Of a stretch of 64,000 nucleotides of DNA, positions 17,472-25,360 are shown piece after piece. Position 1 is the stretch's first letter. Every line of letters starts with the position of its first letter. Position numbers and translations under genes: made by a program. The DNA is taken from assembly GCA_964501275.1 (NCBI GenBank), contig CAZCSP010000010.1:1-64000 (forward strand), read 5' to 3'. The notes beneath the pieces are model-generated. The model saw only the letters and a program-made list of their open reading frames with translations, made no database searches and had not been told where the DNA came from. Source of the DNA: 55-13 sp964501275 (GTDB taxonomy: Bacteria; Armatimonadota; Fimbriimonadia; Fimbriimonadales; Fimbriimonadaceae).

Positions 17472-17631
17472 AAGGTCCGCATTATATCGCTTTCCCTCCC
17501 TTACGGCTGGCCTTGAAAGGCCCCTCAACAGGGCACTCGCTTCGCGATAGAAAGGGCCTCGGCAGAATCGACAACATTCACCGACACAACGAGGCCCTTG
17601 GAGTCCAGACTCGGTAATTCCCTTCCCCAAG

Positions 17632-19410
17632 CTACTTGGGTGTGGTCAGGGGCACTAGCTCCCACTTCTTCGTCTCGGGGTTGTACTTCAACTGGTACAC
17701 AACCGCCTTGTCCAGATCGGGCTTAACGATTATTCGCTCCTCCAGTAACCTGGAAACCTTTCCTTCCACCAGCGAGGCCTTCACCTTCACTGTGTCCAAC
17801 TTGAAGTTGGTGGCTTTCGCCTCATAGGCTTTGGCCAGCGAAAGCCGGTCAGTCGTGAAGACTTGGCCTGCCTTTACCGTCGACAGCTTCAGTTGGCCCT
17901 GGATCGACCGTCGAGAGTTGGACGACGGCAAAGATCGCGTCTGGGCGGGTTTCGAAGGAGTCCCAAATTTCAAAGGATGGGTCAAGAAGTCCGGCCGATC
18001 CTCGCCCTTCATGCTGCGATAAGTATCCAGATCGTCACGCTTTGCCGAACTGGAGGTGACTTGCCCGACGTAGGCGGAAGAAGGGACGGTGGTCGCAATG
18101 CCATGGAAGCTCTGAACCGGTGTTGGCGCGACGGCAGGTGTAGCGGCCCCTCCCGGAACTTGAACGGGCGCTGGAGCGGGCAGACTGGGAGCCCCGGCCA
18201 GAGGCGCAACCGCTTGTGCTGGGGCCGTTACGGGAACCGGTGCCAAAGGCGCGACCTGGATCGGCACCGCCACACCGGGGGCGACGACCAAGGGAACTCC
18301 CATCTTGACGGGTGCCTTTGCCACAACCTTTACCTTCTTCTTCATTGTTGCCTTCTTGGCCCTGCCAGGGATAACAACGGGCTTCGCACGGATGGGAGCA
18401 ACCTGTTCCACAATGACGGTAGGAACTGACAGTTGGGCTGCACGATCTTGATTTACCGGCACCACGACTTGCGTCTGGATTCTCGCACCGGCCACCGCCG
18501 CCATACCAAGCGCAAGGGTGGAACAGGCGACGACGATTTTGCTTTTATTCATGTTGGATTCAATCCTCCGATTGGGATCGAGCAGGCTCTTTACCCGCTT
18601 TTCCAATGAGGTCGAGGGGCCAAAAAGACCCAGGGATGCCGAAAACTGGCGTGGCTGGAGCCGGCATTCCGCCACGCGCAGCAAGACCCGAGCGTATCGG
18701 GCGGCCCCGGCGGACCGGAGCACAGCGTTGTCGCACATCTCCTCCCGCGCCACGACCAGTTCGCGGTTCAGGAGGTGGATGAGCGGATGGGGCCAGTAGA
18801 CCGCCGCCAGGAACCTTTGGAACAGAGCGGCGATGAGATGGCGATGGGCGACGTGGGCAAACTCATGGGCCAGCACGTCCTGAATCTCCTCATCGGATAG
18901 CGCATCCAGAAGCTTGCGGGGCATCAGAACGGCGGGCCGCAACGCGCCCACCACGGCTGGTCCCGCGTCGTCTGTGGCGTAGACCGCAACCTTCCCCGAA
19001 AGCCTTTCCAACTGGATGGAATCCCGCCTAAGCAGGTGGACTCTCACAAAGCCAAGGCCAACCCGAGCCAGAACCAGCCCTGCGCCCACTCCCCAAATCC
19101 ACATCCAAAGCGGCAGAGGCTGGCGCACCTGTTCGGCGATCTCGATGGGTGTGAAATTGGGATCGATCAGAATCATCCGCTCCCAAGCCAACGTCGTCCA
19201 CCCGGCGTTCTGCATCATCCAGGTGGCGGGCGCGGCCAAGGCGATGAGAATGAGGGCGGCAAGGCCAAGCCCGTACCGGGTGGCAGCGTCGCGACGGGTG
19301 AGACGGACCGCGACGAGGGCCAAGATGGCGACCACCGTTATCTCCAGCGCCACCAACGCGACGAACAGCAGGTCTTGGCGATCCGCAAAGAACTCAAGCA
19401 CCGGATTCAT
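17632..19410 (-). CDS. M56 family BlaR1-like membrane metallopeptidase
   Basis: Protein of 592 residues. Membrane segments near residues 15-38, 46-64 and 102-123 are followed by an M56 peptidase domain with zinc motif HEFAH at 182-186 (DVLAHEFAHVAHRHL) and a later REEMCDNAV that supplies the third ligand. A further hydrophobic segment begins NKSKIVVACSTLALGMAAVAG. The C-terminal half is not the penicillin-binding sensor of BlaR1/MecR1 but a low-complexity region rich in Ala, Val and Pro, then a basic domain ending near YNPETKKWELVPL. The inducing signal is thus unknown. Its ATG overlaps the blaI stop by four bases (ATGA). Confidence 0.9.
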   Translation of the reverse strand: MNPVLEFFADRQDLLFVALVALEITVVAILALVAVRLTRRDAATRYGLGLAALILIALAAPATWMMQNAGWTTLAWERMILIDPNFTPIEIAEQVRQPLPLWMWIWGVGAGLVLARVGLGFVRVHLLRRDSIQLERLSGKVAVYATDDAGPAVVGALRPAVLMPRKLLDALSDEEIQDVLAHEFAHVAHRHLIAALFQRFLAAVYWPHPLIHLLNRELVVAREEMCDNAVLRSAGAARYARVLLRVAECRLQPRQFSASLGLFGPSTSLEKRVKSLLDPNRRIESNMNKSKIVVACSTLALGMAAVAGARIQTQVVVPVNQDRAAQLSVPTVIVEQVAPIRAKPVVIPGRAKKATMKKKVKVVAKAPVKMGVPLVVAPGVAVPIQVAPLAPVPVTAPAQAVAPLAGAPSLPAPAPVQVPGGAATPAVAPTPVQSFHGIATTVPSSAYVGQVTSSSAKRDDLDTYRSMKGEDRPDFLTHPLKFGTPSKPAQTRSLPSSNSRRSIQGQLKLSTVKAGQVFTTDRLSLAKAYEAKATNFKLDTVKVKASLVEGKVSRLLEERIIVKPDLDKAVVYQLKYNPETKKWELVPLTTPK

Positions 19411-19790
19411 TTCGCCTCCTTCTCCGCCCGCTCGATCAGTTCGCGGATGCGGTCGGCCTCTTCCTTGGTCAGTTCTCTCCCCTCCAAAAGCGCCATCATC
19501 AGGCCTTCAGTGGATCCTTTAAAAGCGGTGTCCACCAGCTTCTGCACCACGTTGGAGAGAGTGGTTTCGCGAAGCCGGGTGGCTGAGTAGTGAAAGGTCT
19601 TCCCTTCCGTCCTCGTCTTCAGCCACCCTTTCTCCACCAGGCGCGTCAGGAGGGTCTGGATCGTATTCTTTGCCACGGGCCTTGCCGCCGACAAATCCCC
19701 CCAAACATCCCCCAACGTCGCCTCTTTCCGTTGCCACACGGAGTCCATGATCTCAAGCTGGTTTTCTGAAAGTGCCGGTAATTCTCTCAT
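19407..19790 (-). CDS. BlaI/MecI/CopY family transcriptional repressor
   Basis: Winged-helix repressor of about 127 residues. It begins ELPALSENQLEIMDSVWQRKEATLGDVW, with recognition helix AKNTIQTLLTRLVEKGWL and wing RTEGKTFHYSA, all typical of BlaI. The C-terminal helices would dimerise. Members are cleaved when the partner BlaR1 protease is triggered. The ATG at 19790 was chosen rather than an in-frame start 12 bases upstream because it begins the conserved region; a weak purine-rich leader precedes it. Two matching dyads and a promoter lie directly in front, so it probably represses its own operon with blaR1. Confidence 0.93.
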   Translation of the reverse strand: MRELPALSENQLEIMDSVWQRKEATLGDVWGDLSAARPVAKNTIQTLLTRLVEKGWLKTRTEGKTFHYSATRLRETTLSNVVQKLVDTAFKGSTEGLMMALLEGRELTKEEADRIRELIERAEKEAK

Positions 19791-19792
19791 CT

Positions 19793-19810
19793 CTACACCC
19801 ACAAGTGTAG
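19793..19810. promoter_or_regulatory. BlaI-type operator, proximal dyad
   Basis: CTACAC-N6-GTGTAG, a perfect 6-base dyad containing TACA-N8-TGTA. It lies between the -10 element and the blaI start, where a bound repressor would block initiation. Confidence 0.7.
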
Positions 19811-19814
19811 GTTT

Positions 19815-19843
19815 ACTATACCAACACTTGTAGGTGTTGACAA
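19815..19843 (-). promoter_or_regulatory. Promoter of the blaI-blaR1 operon
   Basis: Read on the minus strand: TTGTCA (-35, 19843-19838), a 17-base spacer, and TATAGT (-10, 19820-19815). The blaI ATG lies 25 bases after the -10. The two dyads at 19793-19810 and 19822-19839 flank and overlap this promoter. Confidence 0.7.
19822..19839. promoter_or_regulatory. BlaI-type operator, distal dyad
   Basis: CAACAC-N6-GTGTTG, a perfect 6-base dyad with the same architecture as the proximal one (ACAC-N6-GTGT). It fills the spacer and touches the -35 element. Centre-to-centre distance to the proximal dyad is 29 bases. Confidence 0.7.
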
Positions 19844-19874
19844 GGGTTTTACTGAAAAAACCTCAAAATGGACC

Positions 19875-19892
19875 GCCGATCTCCAGATCGGC
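19875..19892. repeat. Perfect hairpin in the blaI upstream gap
   Basis: GCCGATCT-CC-AGATCGGC, 8-base perfect arms around CC, about 30 bases beyond the blaI -35 element. It lacks a T tract. Apart from this and the blaI control region, the gap 19844-20041 shows nothing I can name. Confidence 0.45.
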
Positions 19893-20041
19893 ACTCCTTG
19901 GTGTCGCCCAAAACCTGTAAGGAACGCACCCATGGCCCCGTGCGTGTCCTCACCGTGCTCAATTGCCGCAAACCCTGAGAGGGCCCAAAAGACCGACGCC
20001 AGGCCAGCCACGTTTCGCCGCCACCGCCCGTCCAAGAGTTT

Positions 20042-21040
20042 ATGCCCTCTGACCAGAGCATCTTCGCCCTTGCCAATGTCGCCCTCTATGCCTCCAATCC
20101 GAACCTGATTCGCCGGCACCGACGGAGCATTGGACTGTTCCCCAACATAGCCCGGCCTCGGCTGTACTCCGAGCGGATGCTTTGGCGACGTATGCTGGAC
20201 CGCAATCCCCTCTTCGTAACGTTCTCCAACAAACTCGCCACCAAGGAGTACATGAATCGGATTTGCCCCGACCTCTCCGTGCCGGAGACCCTGTGGGTGG
20301 GAACCGACTCTCGGGAGATTCCCGACGACGCGTTGAAAGGCGATGTCTTCGTGAAGGCGAACCACGGGTGCAAGTTCAACTACGAGATAAGGAATGGCCA
20401 AGTCGACCGGGCCGACCTCTTTCAGAAAACTAGCCGGTGGCTAAAGACGCGGTGGGGAAAGAAGTACATGGAATGGGGTTACTCCCAGGTGCGGCCGACG
20501 TTGTTTGTGGAACGCGCCGTAGGCGACGCCCGGCAAAACCTCTTGGATATCAATGTCCGGTGTAGCAACGGAACCACCGTCCTGGGTTCGGTGATTGGGC
20601 AGTGCAAAGTTCCCGGAACGTGGATTGCCTACCTGGACGCGAACGGCGATACCACCTATGGCCCCTATGACCCGCTCCATTCTCAGCCGCCCCGCCTGCC
20701 AGAAGGCGTCGAAGTGGTCGAGGCATACCTTCACGCCGCCGAACATGCCCAGCGCCTAAGCGTCGGGGTGGACTTCGCCCGGTTCGACTTTCTATGGAAT
20801 GGAACGGAGTTGTACGGCGGCGAGATAACGATCTATCCGGCTGCCGGAAACAAGGAGACCACCAACTCGCTCACCCATGAAGTCCTGATCTCAGGCTGGG
20901 ATCTCACCCAGTCCCACTTCCTCCAAAACCCCAAGCCCCGCTTCTGGGGCCGGTATGCCAAAGCCCTGCGAAGCAGTTTGGAAGAGGATCAGCCGCCCCG
21001 CCCATCAACCTTGCAAGTCTCGCCCCACATCCGTTCTTGA
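20042..21040 (+). CDS. ATP-grasp fold protein, TupA-like
   Basis: Protein of 332 residues resembling the TupA-like ATP-grasp family found in polysaccharide and teichuronopeptide loci. Landmarks: FSNKLATKEYMNRICPD, FVKANHGCKFNYEI (ATP-binding lysine strand), TLFVERAVGD, VGVDFARFDFLWNGTELYGGEITIYPAAG, the last containing the metal-binding Asp/Glu residues. Such enzymes ligate an amino acid or similar group onto a sugar or peptide. No glycosyltransferase cluster surrounds it, so the acceptor is unknown. The start is uncertain because only a weak site precedes the ATG. Confidence 0.8.
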   Translation: MPSDQSIFALANVALYASNPNLIRRHRRSIGLFPNIARPRLYSERMLWRRMLDRNPLFVTFSNKLATKEYMNRICPDLSVPETLWVGTDSREIPDDALKGDVFVKANHGCKFNYEIRNGQVDRADLFQKTSRWLKTRWGKKYMEWGYSQVRPTLFVERAVGDARQNLLDINVRCSNGTTVLGSVIGQCKVPGTWIAYLDANGDTTYGPYDPLHSQPPRLPEGVEVVEAYLHAAEHAQRLSVGVDFARFDFLWNGTELYGGEITIYPAAGNKETTNSLTHEVLISGWDLTQSHFLQNPKPRFWGRYAKALRSSLEEDQPPRPSTLQVSPHIRS

Positions 21041-21115
21041 AGAGCCTCTGAAAAAATTCAATACTCTTGGTTGACAAAACCCGCTTTTCCGCCCTTTATA
21101 GATAGGAGTGGGTAG

Positions 21116-21395
21116 AAAATCGAGAACGTCCCCCCAATCAAGCACTCAAGCAATCCAGCAATCCAGCAATCGAGCAATCGGGCAATCGAGCAATTCAGAC
21201 CCCTCGTTGTGTCGCTGTGGTAAGAACGCTCCAGCCCTTTGCGCCTTGGTGAATTGGTGGTTCAAAATCGAGAACGTCCCCTCAATCAAGCACTCAAGCA
21301 ATCCAGCAATCGAGCAATTCAGACCCTTCGTTGTGTCGCTGTGCCGTTGTGGTAAGAACGCTCCAGCCCTTTGCGCCTTGGTGACTTGGTGGTTC
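21116..21395. repeat. Two tandem ~140-base direct repeats with octamer arrays
   Basis: Copy 1 (21116-21263) and copy 2 (21264-21395) share the order AAAATCGAGAACGTCCCC, CAATCAAGCACTCAAG, an array of AGCAATC[C/G] octamers, CGTTGTGTCGCTGTG, GGTAAGAACGCTCCAGCCC and TTTGCGCCTTGGTGA. Copy 1 has about six octamers and copy 2 about three. Copy 2 has an extra CCGTTGTG. The copy-number difference suggests slippage. Confidence 0.85.
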
Positions 21396-21529
21396 AAAAA
21401 TGGATCGGAAGCCACAACGAACCGGTCGAGAAGCACCGTAAAACCGCAATGCCGAAACGCCGAAAAACCGCCCCTGGTACGACTTGCAGCAAAAAAAGCA
21501 CGAAAATCCCGGTTCATTTGAACCTGAGC

Positions 21530-21598
21530 CAGCTACGGATTTTTGAACCTGAATTTGGTCGCATTTTTGAAAAAATTGAACCTAAGAATCCGTAGCTG
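21530..21598. repeat. Long-loop inverted repeat upstream of the PBP4-like gene
   Basis: CAGCTACGGATT (21530-21541) and AATCCGTAGCTG (21587-21598) are perfect 12-base complements separated by 45 bases that include two copies of TTGAACCT. A transcript would fold into a stable stem, 135 bases before the next start codon. Confidence 0.8.
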
Positions 21599-21732
21599 AA
21601 CAACGCCTCGAAAGAGAGGCTTTCAGACGCCCCTGCGATCAACAAAAAAACTACGAATGATTCGCGTGATTTGGATTCAAAAAACGCCCTTCTCAATCAT
21701 TCGCAATCACGTTTCCAAGTGCATACTAAGCC

Positions 21733-23112
21733 ATGCTGACCGCCCTCGCCTTCGCCCTCCTCAGCCCAAAGCTGGATGCCGTCCTGGACGCGCCCGAGCT
21801 AAAAGGAGCGGTCTACTCAGCGGTCGTGACCAGCCTGGACGGGACGACGATCTATGAGCGGAACGCCGACCTCAGAGTCATGCCCGCCAGCAACCAGAAG
21901 CTGATCGCCTGCGCCTATGCCCTGCACGAGTTGGGCGAGAAGTATGTCCCGAGAACCCGCATCTGGAAGGAGAAAGGTCGGGTGGTGGTCGAGGCGACCG
22001 GCGACCCAAGCCTCACCTACCAGCAACTCGCCGATGCCAAAAAGACCCTGAAGCTGACCGGCAAGCTCCCGGTCTATGTGAAGCAGGCGTACCGAATCGG
22101 CATCCCGGATTCCTGGGAGTTGGACGACCTACCGAACCGCTACGCCTCCCCGGTCTCCGCCTTCTGCTTCGACCAGGCCGCGTTCGAGCTTTGGGCGGAA
22201 AAGGGCAAGGCCTTCTTGCTCCCCGCCAACTTCGGAGTGAAGATCACCGTCGATCCGAGCCTGGGAGCGGGAGCCTCGCGCTACGACCCGATCCGCAGGA
22301 CGGTCCGGATAGGAAGATACCTTCCGGCCAAAAGAACGCGTTTGGACACCCTTGCCCTCCCCAGCGCCGACGAGTGCGCTGCCCAGGTCCTAGGGACCCG
22401 TTTCTACTCCACCAAGACGGTCCCGAACCGCAACGCCGACCTCATCATCCGCGGACAGCCTTTGCCCGAAATTCTGAAGACCTGTTTGGTCAAAAGCGAC
22501 AACATCATGGCGGAGAAGCTGCTCCTGATGGCCGCCGGAAAGCAGGGCGACCTCTCGGCAAAGCCTTACGAACTGGCGCGAACCAGGGTCGCCAAGTTCT
22601 TGGCCGAAACAGTTGGAATCCAAAAGGAAGATCTCCGCATCTATGACGGAAGCGGCCTCAGCCGCCACAACCTGGTCACCGGAAGGGGCATCGCGAGACT
22701 CCTGCAATGGGCAAACGAACAGCCGACGGCCGAGCTATGGAAATCCTGCCTGGTCTCCCCCTTGAACGGAACCCTGCGAAACCGCCTGAAGGACGTGGAG
22801 TTCCAGGGCAAGACGGGGACGCTGGACATGGTGGTCAGCCTCAGCGGATATGTCAAGACGAAGACGGGCGAGGAGCGAATCATGGCTCTGTTGCTAAACC
22901 ATTTCACCTGTCCCTCCGCAAAAGCACGGGATATTGCCGACAACTTTGCCAGAGTTCTTTGGGAAGACAACGATGGCCCCCCGGATGCCTTATCCTATAG
23001 CCATGAAGGCCGCCTTTTCAGTCCCATCCCGAGCCATCTATCTCCTCCTTGGCATCGGTTTGATCGATCTCATCGTGACGGCGGTCCTTCACGCCCAGGG
23101 ACGCATCCGTGA
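21733..23112 (+). CDS. D-alanyl-D-alanine carboxypeptidase / PBP4-like peptidase S13
   Basis: Penicillin-binding protein of the DacB (S13) family, 459 residues. Active-site motifs are complete: SNQK (S53-x-x-K56), SDN in CLVKSDNIMAEKLL, and KTGTL in FQGKTGTLDMV. It trims or opens peptidoglycan cross-links outside the membrane. The N-terminus is short and only weakly signal-like. The last 45 or so residues (after FARVLWEDN) look unlike the family and coincide with the start of the next gene, so the natural end may be earlier in homologues. Overlap with the downstream gene is 140 bases. Confidence 0.88.
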   Translation: MLTALAFALLSPKLDAVLDAPELKGAVYSAVVTSLDGTTIYERNADLRVMPASNQKLIACAYALHELGEKYVPRTRIWKEKGRVVVEATGDPSLTYQQLADAKKTLKLTGKLPVYVKQAYRIGIPDSWELDDLPNRYASPVSAFCFDQAAFELWAEKGKAFLLPANFGVKITVDPSLGAGASRYDPIRRTVRIGRYLPAKRTRLDTLALPSADECAAQVLGTRFYSTKTVPNRNADLIIRGQPLPEILKTCLVKSDNIMAEKLLLMAAGKQGDLSAKPYELARTRVAKFLAETVGIQKEDLRIYDGSGLSRHNLVTGRGIARLLQWANEQPTAELWKSCLVSPLNGTLRNRLKDVEFQGKTGTLDMVVSLSGYVKTKTGEERIMALLLNHFTCPSAKARDIADNFARVLWEDNDGPPDALSYSHEGRLFSPIPSHLSPPWHRFDRSHRDGGPSRPGTHP

Positions 23113-23311
23113 GCTGAACCCCCTGATGAAGCCGATCATCGAGCAGAGCGAATGGCTGTTCGTCCTGGTCAAAGGGATGACCCTGGTGATCGCAGCCATC
23201 GGCCTGATTTGGTACGGAAGGCAGAACCGCGAGTTCGTAAGAAAGGCCTGCATCCTCGGAAGCGCCGCCTACCTGATGGTCTTCACGGTTTGGTTTGTGA
23301 AGGGGGGGTAA
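22973..23311 (+). CDS. DUF5658-like small membrane protein
   Basis: Protein of 112 residues from ATG 22973 (GGGAAG seven bases before), or 102 from ATG 23003. It has about three membrane segments: YLLLGIGLIDLIVTAVL, WLFVLVKGMTLVIAAIGLI and ACILGSAAYLMVFTVWFV. The pattern ELNPLMKPIIEQSEWLFVLVK matches DUF5658. Role unknown. It begins inside the reading frame of the PBP4-like gene, a long overlap that suggests cotranscription. Confidence 0.75.
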   Translation: MAPRMPYPIAMKAAFSVPSRAIYLLLGIGLIDLIVTAVLHAQGRIRELNPLMKPIIEQSEWLFVLVKGMTLVIAAIGLIWYGRQNREFVRKACILGSAAYLMVFTVWFVKGG

Positions 23312-23322
23312 GAGAAGGCGTT

Positions 23323-23394
23323 GGGTGTCGGGCATTGGGTGCACGGGCCGGAGTCCACACCCCCCAAAGCCCAACCCCTAACGCCCAACCCCGT
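23323..23394. repeat. G-rich/C-rich hairpin repeat, family A, copy 1
   Basis: A T/G-rich half (GTTGGGTGTCGGGCATTGGG) faces a C/A-rich half (CCCAACCCCTAACGCCCAAC) across a short loop, giving an imperfect hairpin between two convergent genes. Similar elements lie at about 29.46, 36.31 and 61.21 kb. Confidence 0.65.
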
Positions 23395-23396
23395 CC

Positions 23397-24410
23397 CTAG
23401 CTGATCACCGCCGCCGCCTCATCGATCGCCGACGGCTCCTCGTTCTTCGACCCCGCCTCAGCGTCCACCACTGCCTGCAGAGCGGCCAAAGCAACCTCCA
23501 CCTGTCCCTCGTTCGGCTCTCGGGTGGTGATGAGTTGGGTCATGAGGCCGGGCTTGAAGAAGATGTTGACCAGGGTCGTGTTTCGGAATTTCCCGGCGAG
23601 GCGGATCAGTTCATAGGAAACGCCCGCAATGATGGGGGTCAGCACGACCAGTTCGATGAGCTGGCGTCCCAGGATATCCAGAACGATGTTCCCCTGTCCG
23701 CCGGTAATCAGGTAGCGCGGGGTGAGGGTGGAGATGATGAAGCCGATGATGAAGACGACGACGATAAAGCTGGTCCCGCACCGGGGATGCAGGCGCGTCT
23801 GCTTCATGCAGTTGTCGATCGTCAAGTCCTCGCTGGCCTCCAAGGTATTGATCGCCTTGTGCTCGGCCCCGTGGTACTCAAAGACCTCCTGGATCGGCTT
23901 GTAGCGACTGATCAGCAGGATGTAGCCAAAGATAAAGACGCCCTTGATCGTCTCGGTAACGGCGTTGATGGCATAGCCACTCTTCACTCCCGTATGCCGC
24001 AGTTGCTCCGCCAAGATATTGGGGAGCATATTGAAGAGAAACCAGGCCAACCCGAGGGAGACAACCATGGTCAAACCCACGGCCACATCTTGAATGCGCT
24101 TGCTCGACTTGGTGACAACCTCTACCGGCTCACCTTCCTTCGCATAAGCCGGGTCCATCTGGATCTTGGTGGCAAACCGCATGGCCCGGATGCCAAGCGC
24201 CATCGCGTCCAGAATCCCGAGCGTGCCCCGGAGGAAGGGGAGTTTCAGCCACTTCTGGCGACCAATCCAGGTCTTCTCCAGATGTTCGGTCTGCTGAACG
24301 ATTTCGCCATTGGGGGCGCGGCATGCGACGGAGAAGTAGTTAGGAGACCGCATCATCACGCCTTCGATGATCGCCTGGCCCCCGTACTGGAGATATTCGC
24401 CCTTGGGCAT
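23397..24410 (-). CDS. DUF1385 family membrane protein (YqhQ-like)
   Basis: Protein of 337 residues of the DUF1385 family. It begins YGGQAIIEGVMMRSPNYFSVA, the family hallmark. Membrane segments follow (VGLTMVVSLGLAWFLFNMLP, GVFIFGYILLISRY, FIVVVFIIGFIISTL, VVLTPIIAGVSYELI), with the conserved FEYHGAEHKAINTLE and RLHPRCGTSF between them. Function unknown; it often neighbours translation or division genes in Gram-positive bacteria. It ends with an acidic, Ala-rich tail. Confidence 0.92.
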   Translation of the reverse strand: MPKGEYLQYGGQAIIEGVMMRSPNYFSVACRAPNGEIVQQTEHLEKTWIGRQKWLKLPFLRGTLGILDAMALGIRAMRFATKIQMDPAYAKEGEPVEVVTKSSKRIQDVAVGLTMVVSLGLAWFLFNMLPNILAEQLRHTGVKSGYAINAVTETIKGVFIFGYILLISRYKPIQEVFEYHGAEHKAINTLEASEDLTIDNCMKQTRLHPRCGTSFIVVVFIIGFIISTLTPRYLITGGQGNIVLDILGRQLIELVVLTPIIAGVSYELIRLAGKFRNTTLVNIFFKPGLMTQLITTREPNEGQVEVALAALQAVVDAEAGSKNEEPSAIDEAAAVIS

Positions 24411-24475
24411 TAGCCGAGTATACCGGTCGGCGCTAGCCCGGATTATTCTTGATCACGTACTCAATCGGTCAGCGA

Positions 24476-24569
24476 TCCTTCGGTGGTTCTCTACGGCCCT
24501 CGGTGGTTTCATCGTCCGCCCATTGAAAGAACCACCGAAAGGCACAGAGGACCACCGAAAAAAGACGGT
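24476..24569 (-). repeat. CGGTGG-type hairpin repeat, family B, copy 1
   Basis: On the minus strand: TCGGTGGTCCTCTGTG, TTTCGGTGGTTCTTTCAATG, then complementary words AAACCACCGAGGGCC and AACCACCGAAGGA, so it can fold on itself. By hand count about 84 percent of 82 positions match the element at 52174-52258 on the plus strand. Confidence 0.8.
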
Positions 24570-24642
24570 CGATCCTATGGCTTTGCTTCGACCGTGAAGA
24601 TGCAGTCTGCCCGCGATTTGAACCTATCACGAGTAGTCCAGG

Positions 24643-25299
24643 CTAGCAACAACTGGCAACGGGCTCAATCTTGAGAGCGGGAGAAAGCCAACTGTACAAA
24701 GTAGACGCCGCCACCGCCCCCAGGCATGGGCCGACGATATACACCCAGAGGCTGGGGAGGCTTCCCGGTTGGAAGATCGCCGGGCCGAGGCTTCGGGCGG
24801 GGTTGAGGGCGTTGCCGGTCAAGCCTCCCGCAAAGAGGCCGCAGACGAGCACGACTCCTCCGATCGCCGCTCCAGCAAAACCGGAGGCGGAACCCCTGAT
24901 CACCAGCATCAGGAAGAAAGTGAGCAAGGCCTCGATACCGACCGCCGCATAGACGGACACCGTCGGCAAAGTCGCGCCGATATTGCCGGTTAGGGAAAGG
25001 AGGGACACCATGCCAGCCGCGACAATCGCACCCAGGAACTGAGCCACCCAATACGGCACGGCACACAGAAGCGGAAATTGACGCGAAACGACGAACCCAA
25101 GGGTGACGGCCGGGTTGAAGTGGGCCTTTGAGATGCTCCTCAGGGCGTAGATCATACAGGCTACTGTCAGCCCAAAAACCACATTCACACTCAAAGCCTT
25201 GGCTGGCCCATCGGGAACGACGGCAATCGCGCCACACCCGAACAGCACGACGGCGAACGTTCCGACAAATTCAGCCACATAGCAGCGCATCTCTTTCAC
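24643..25299 (-). CDS. MIP/aquaporin family channel of the arsenic locus (AqpS-like)
   Basis: Channel protein of 218 residues with six membrane segments and both NPA boxes: FNPAVTLG (Asn62-Pro-Ala64) and LNPARSLGP (Asn166-Pro-Ala168), the latter followed by the selectivity-filter Arg169. It stands back to back with arsR-arsC. In Sinorhizobium meliloti an aquaglyceroporin (AqpS) replaces the ArsB pump and lets arsenite leave the cell after ArsC reduces arsenate; the same logic fits here. The start is GTG at 25299 or ATG at 25290. The C-terminus ends in Cys-Cys. Confidence 0.88.
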   Translation of the reverse strand: MKEMRCYVAEFVGTFAVVLFGCGAIAVVPDGPAKALSVNVVFGLTVACMIYALRSISKAHFNPAVTLGFVVSRQFPLLCAVPYWVAQFLGAIVAAGMVSLLSLTGNIGATLPTVSVYAAVGIEALLTFFLMLVIRGSASGFAGAAIGGVVLVCGLFAGGLTGNALNPARSLGPAIFQPGSLPSLWVYIVGPCLGAVAASTLYSWLSPALKIEPVASCC

Positions 25300-25310
25300 C
25301 GTTCGATTAT

Positions 25311-25360
25311 ATTTCGATAATTGTAGAAACGTATGCTATTATTTCTATGATGATCGAAAT
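25311..25360. promoter_or_regulatory. Nested inverted repeats, candidate ArsR operator
   Basis: Between aqpS and arsR: outer arms ATTTCGAT (25311-25318) and ATCGAAAT (25353-25360) and inner arms TAGAAA (25324-25329) and TTTCTA (25342-25347). The right outer arm lies in the first codons of arsR. ArsR/SmtB repressors bind such AT-rich dyads, and a single site here could control both divergent units. Confidence 0.5.

Larger units (their letters stand above)
21041..21732. other. Repeat-rich intergenic region of 692 bases
   Basis: I see no convincing gene here. The first 350 bases are mainly two direct repeats with internal octamer arrays (21116-21395). Further on come GGTTCA-TT-TGAACC at 21511-21524, a 12-base inverted repeat (21530-21598), and short words GAATGATT and CGTGATT near 21654-21671 whose complements recur at 21692-21709. 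One reading frame crosses the repeats, but it consists of repeat-encoded Ser-Asn-Ala-Ile-Gln and is not credible. The promoter of the peptidase at 21733 should lie at the right end. Confidence 0.7.

Noticed and set aside
21116..21395. Possible CRISPR array because of repeated units
   Set aside because: Repeats are octamers and two long direct copies, without regular unique spacers or cas genes.
21108..21521. 137-codon frame across the direct repeats (Ser-Asn-Pro-Ala-Ile-rich)
   Set aside because: It is simply the octamer repeats translated; the opposite strand is equally open.
23535..24413. 292-codon plus-strand frame opposite the DUF1385 gene
   Set aside because: Antisense shadow with Asp/His-rich composition and no recognisable motif.
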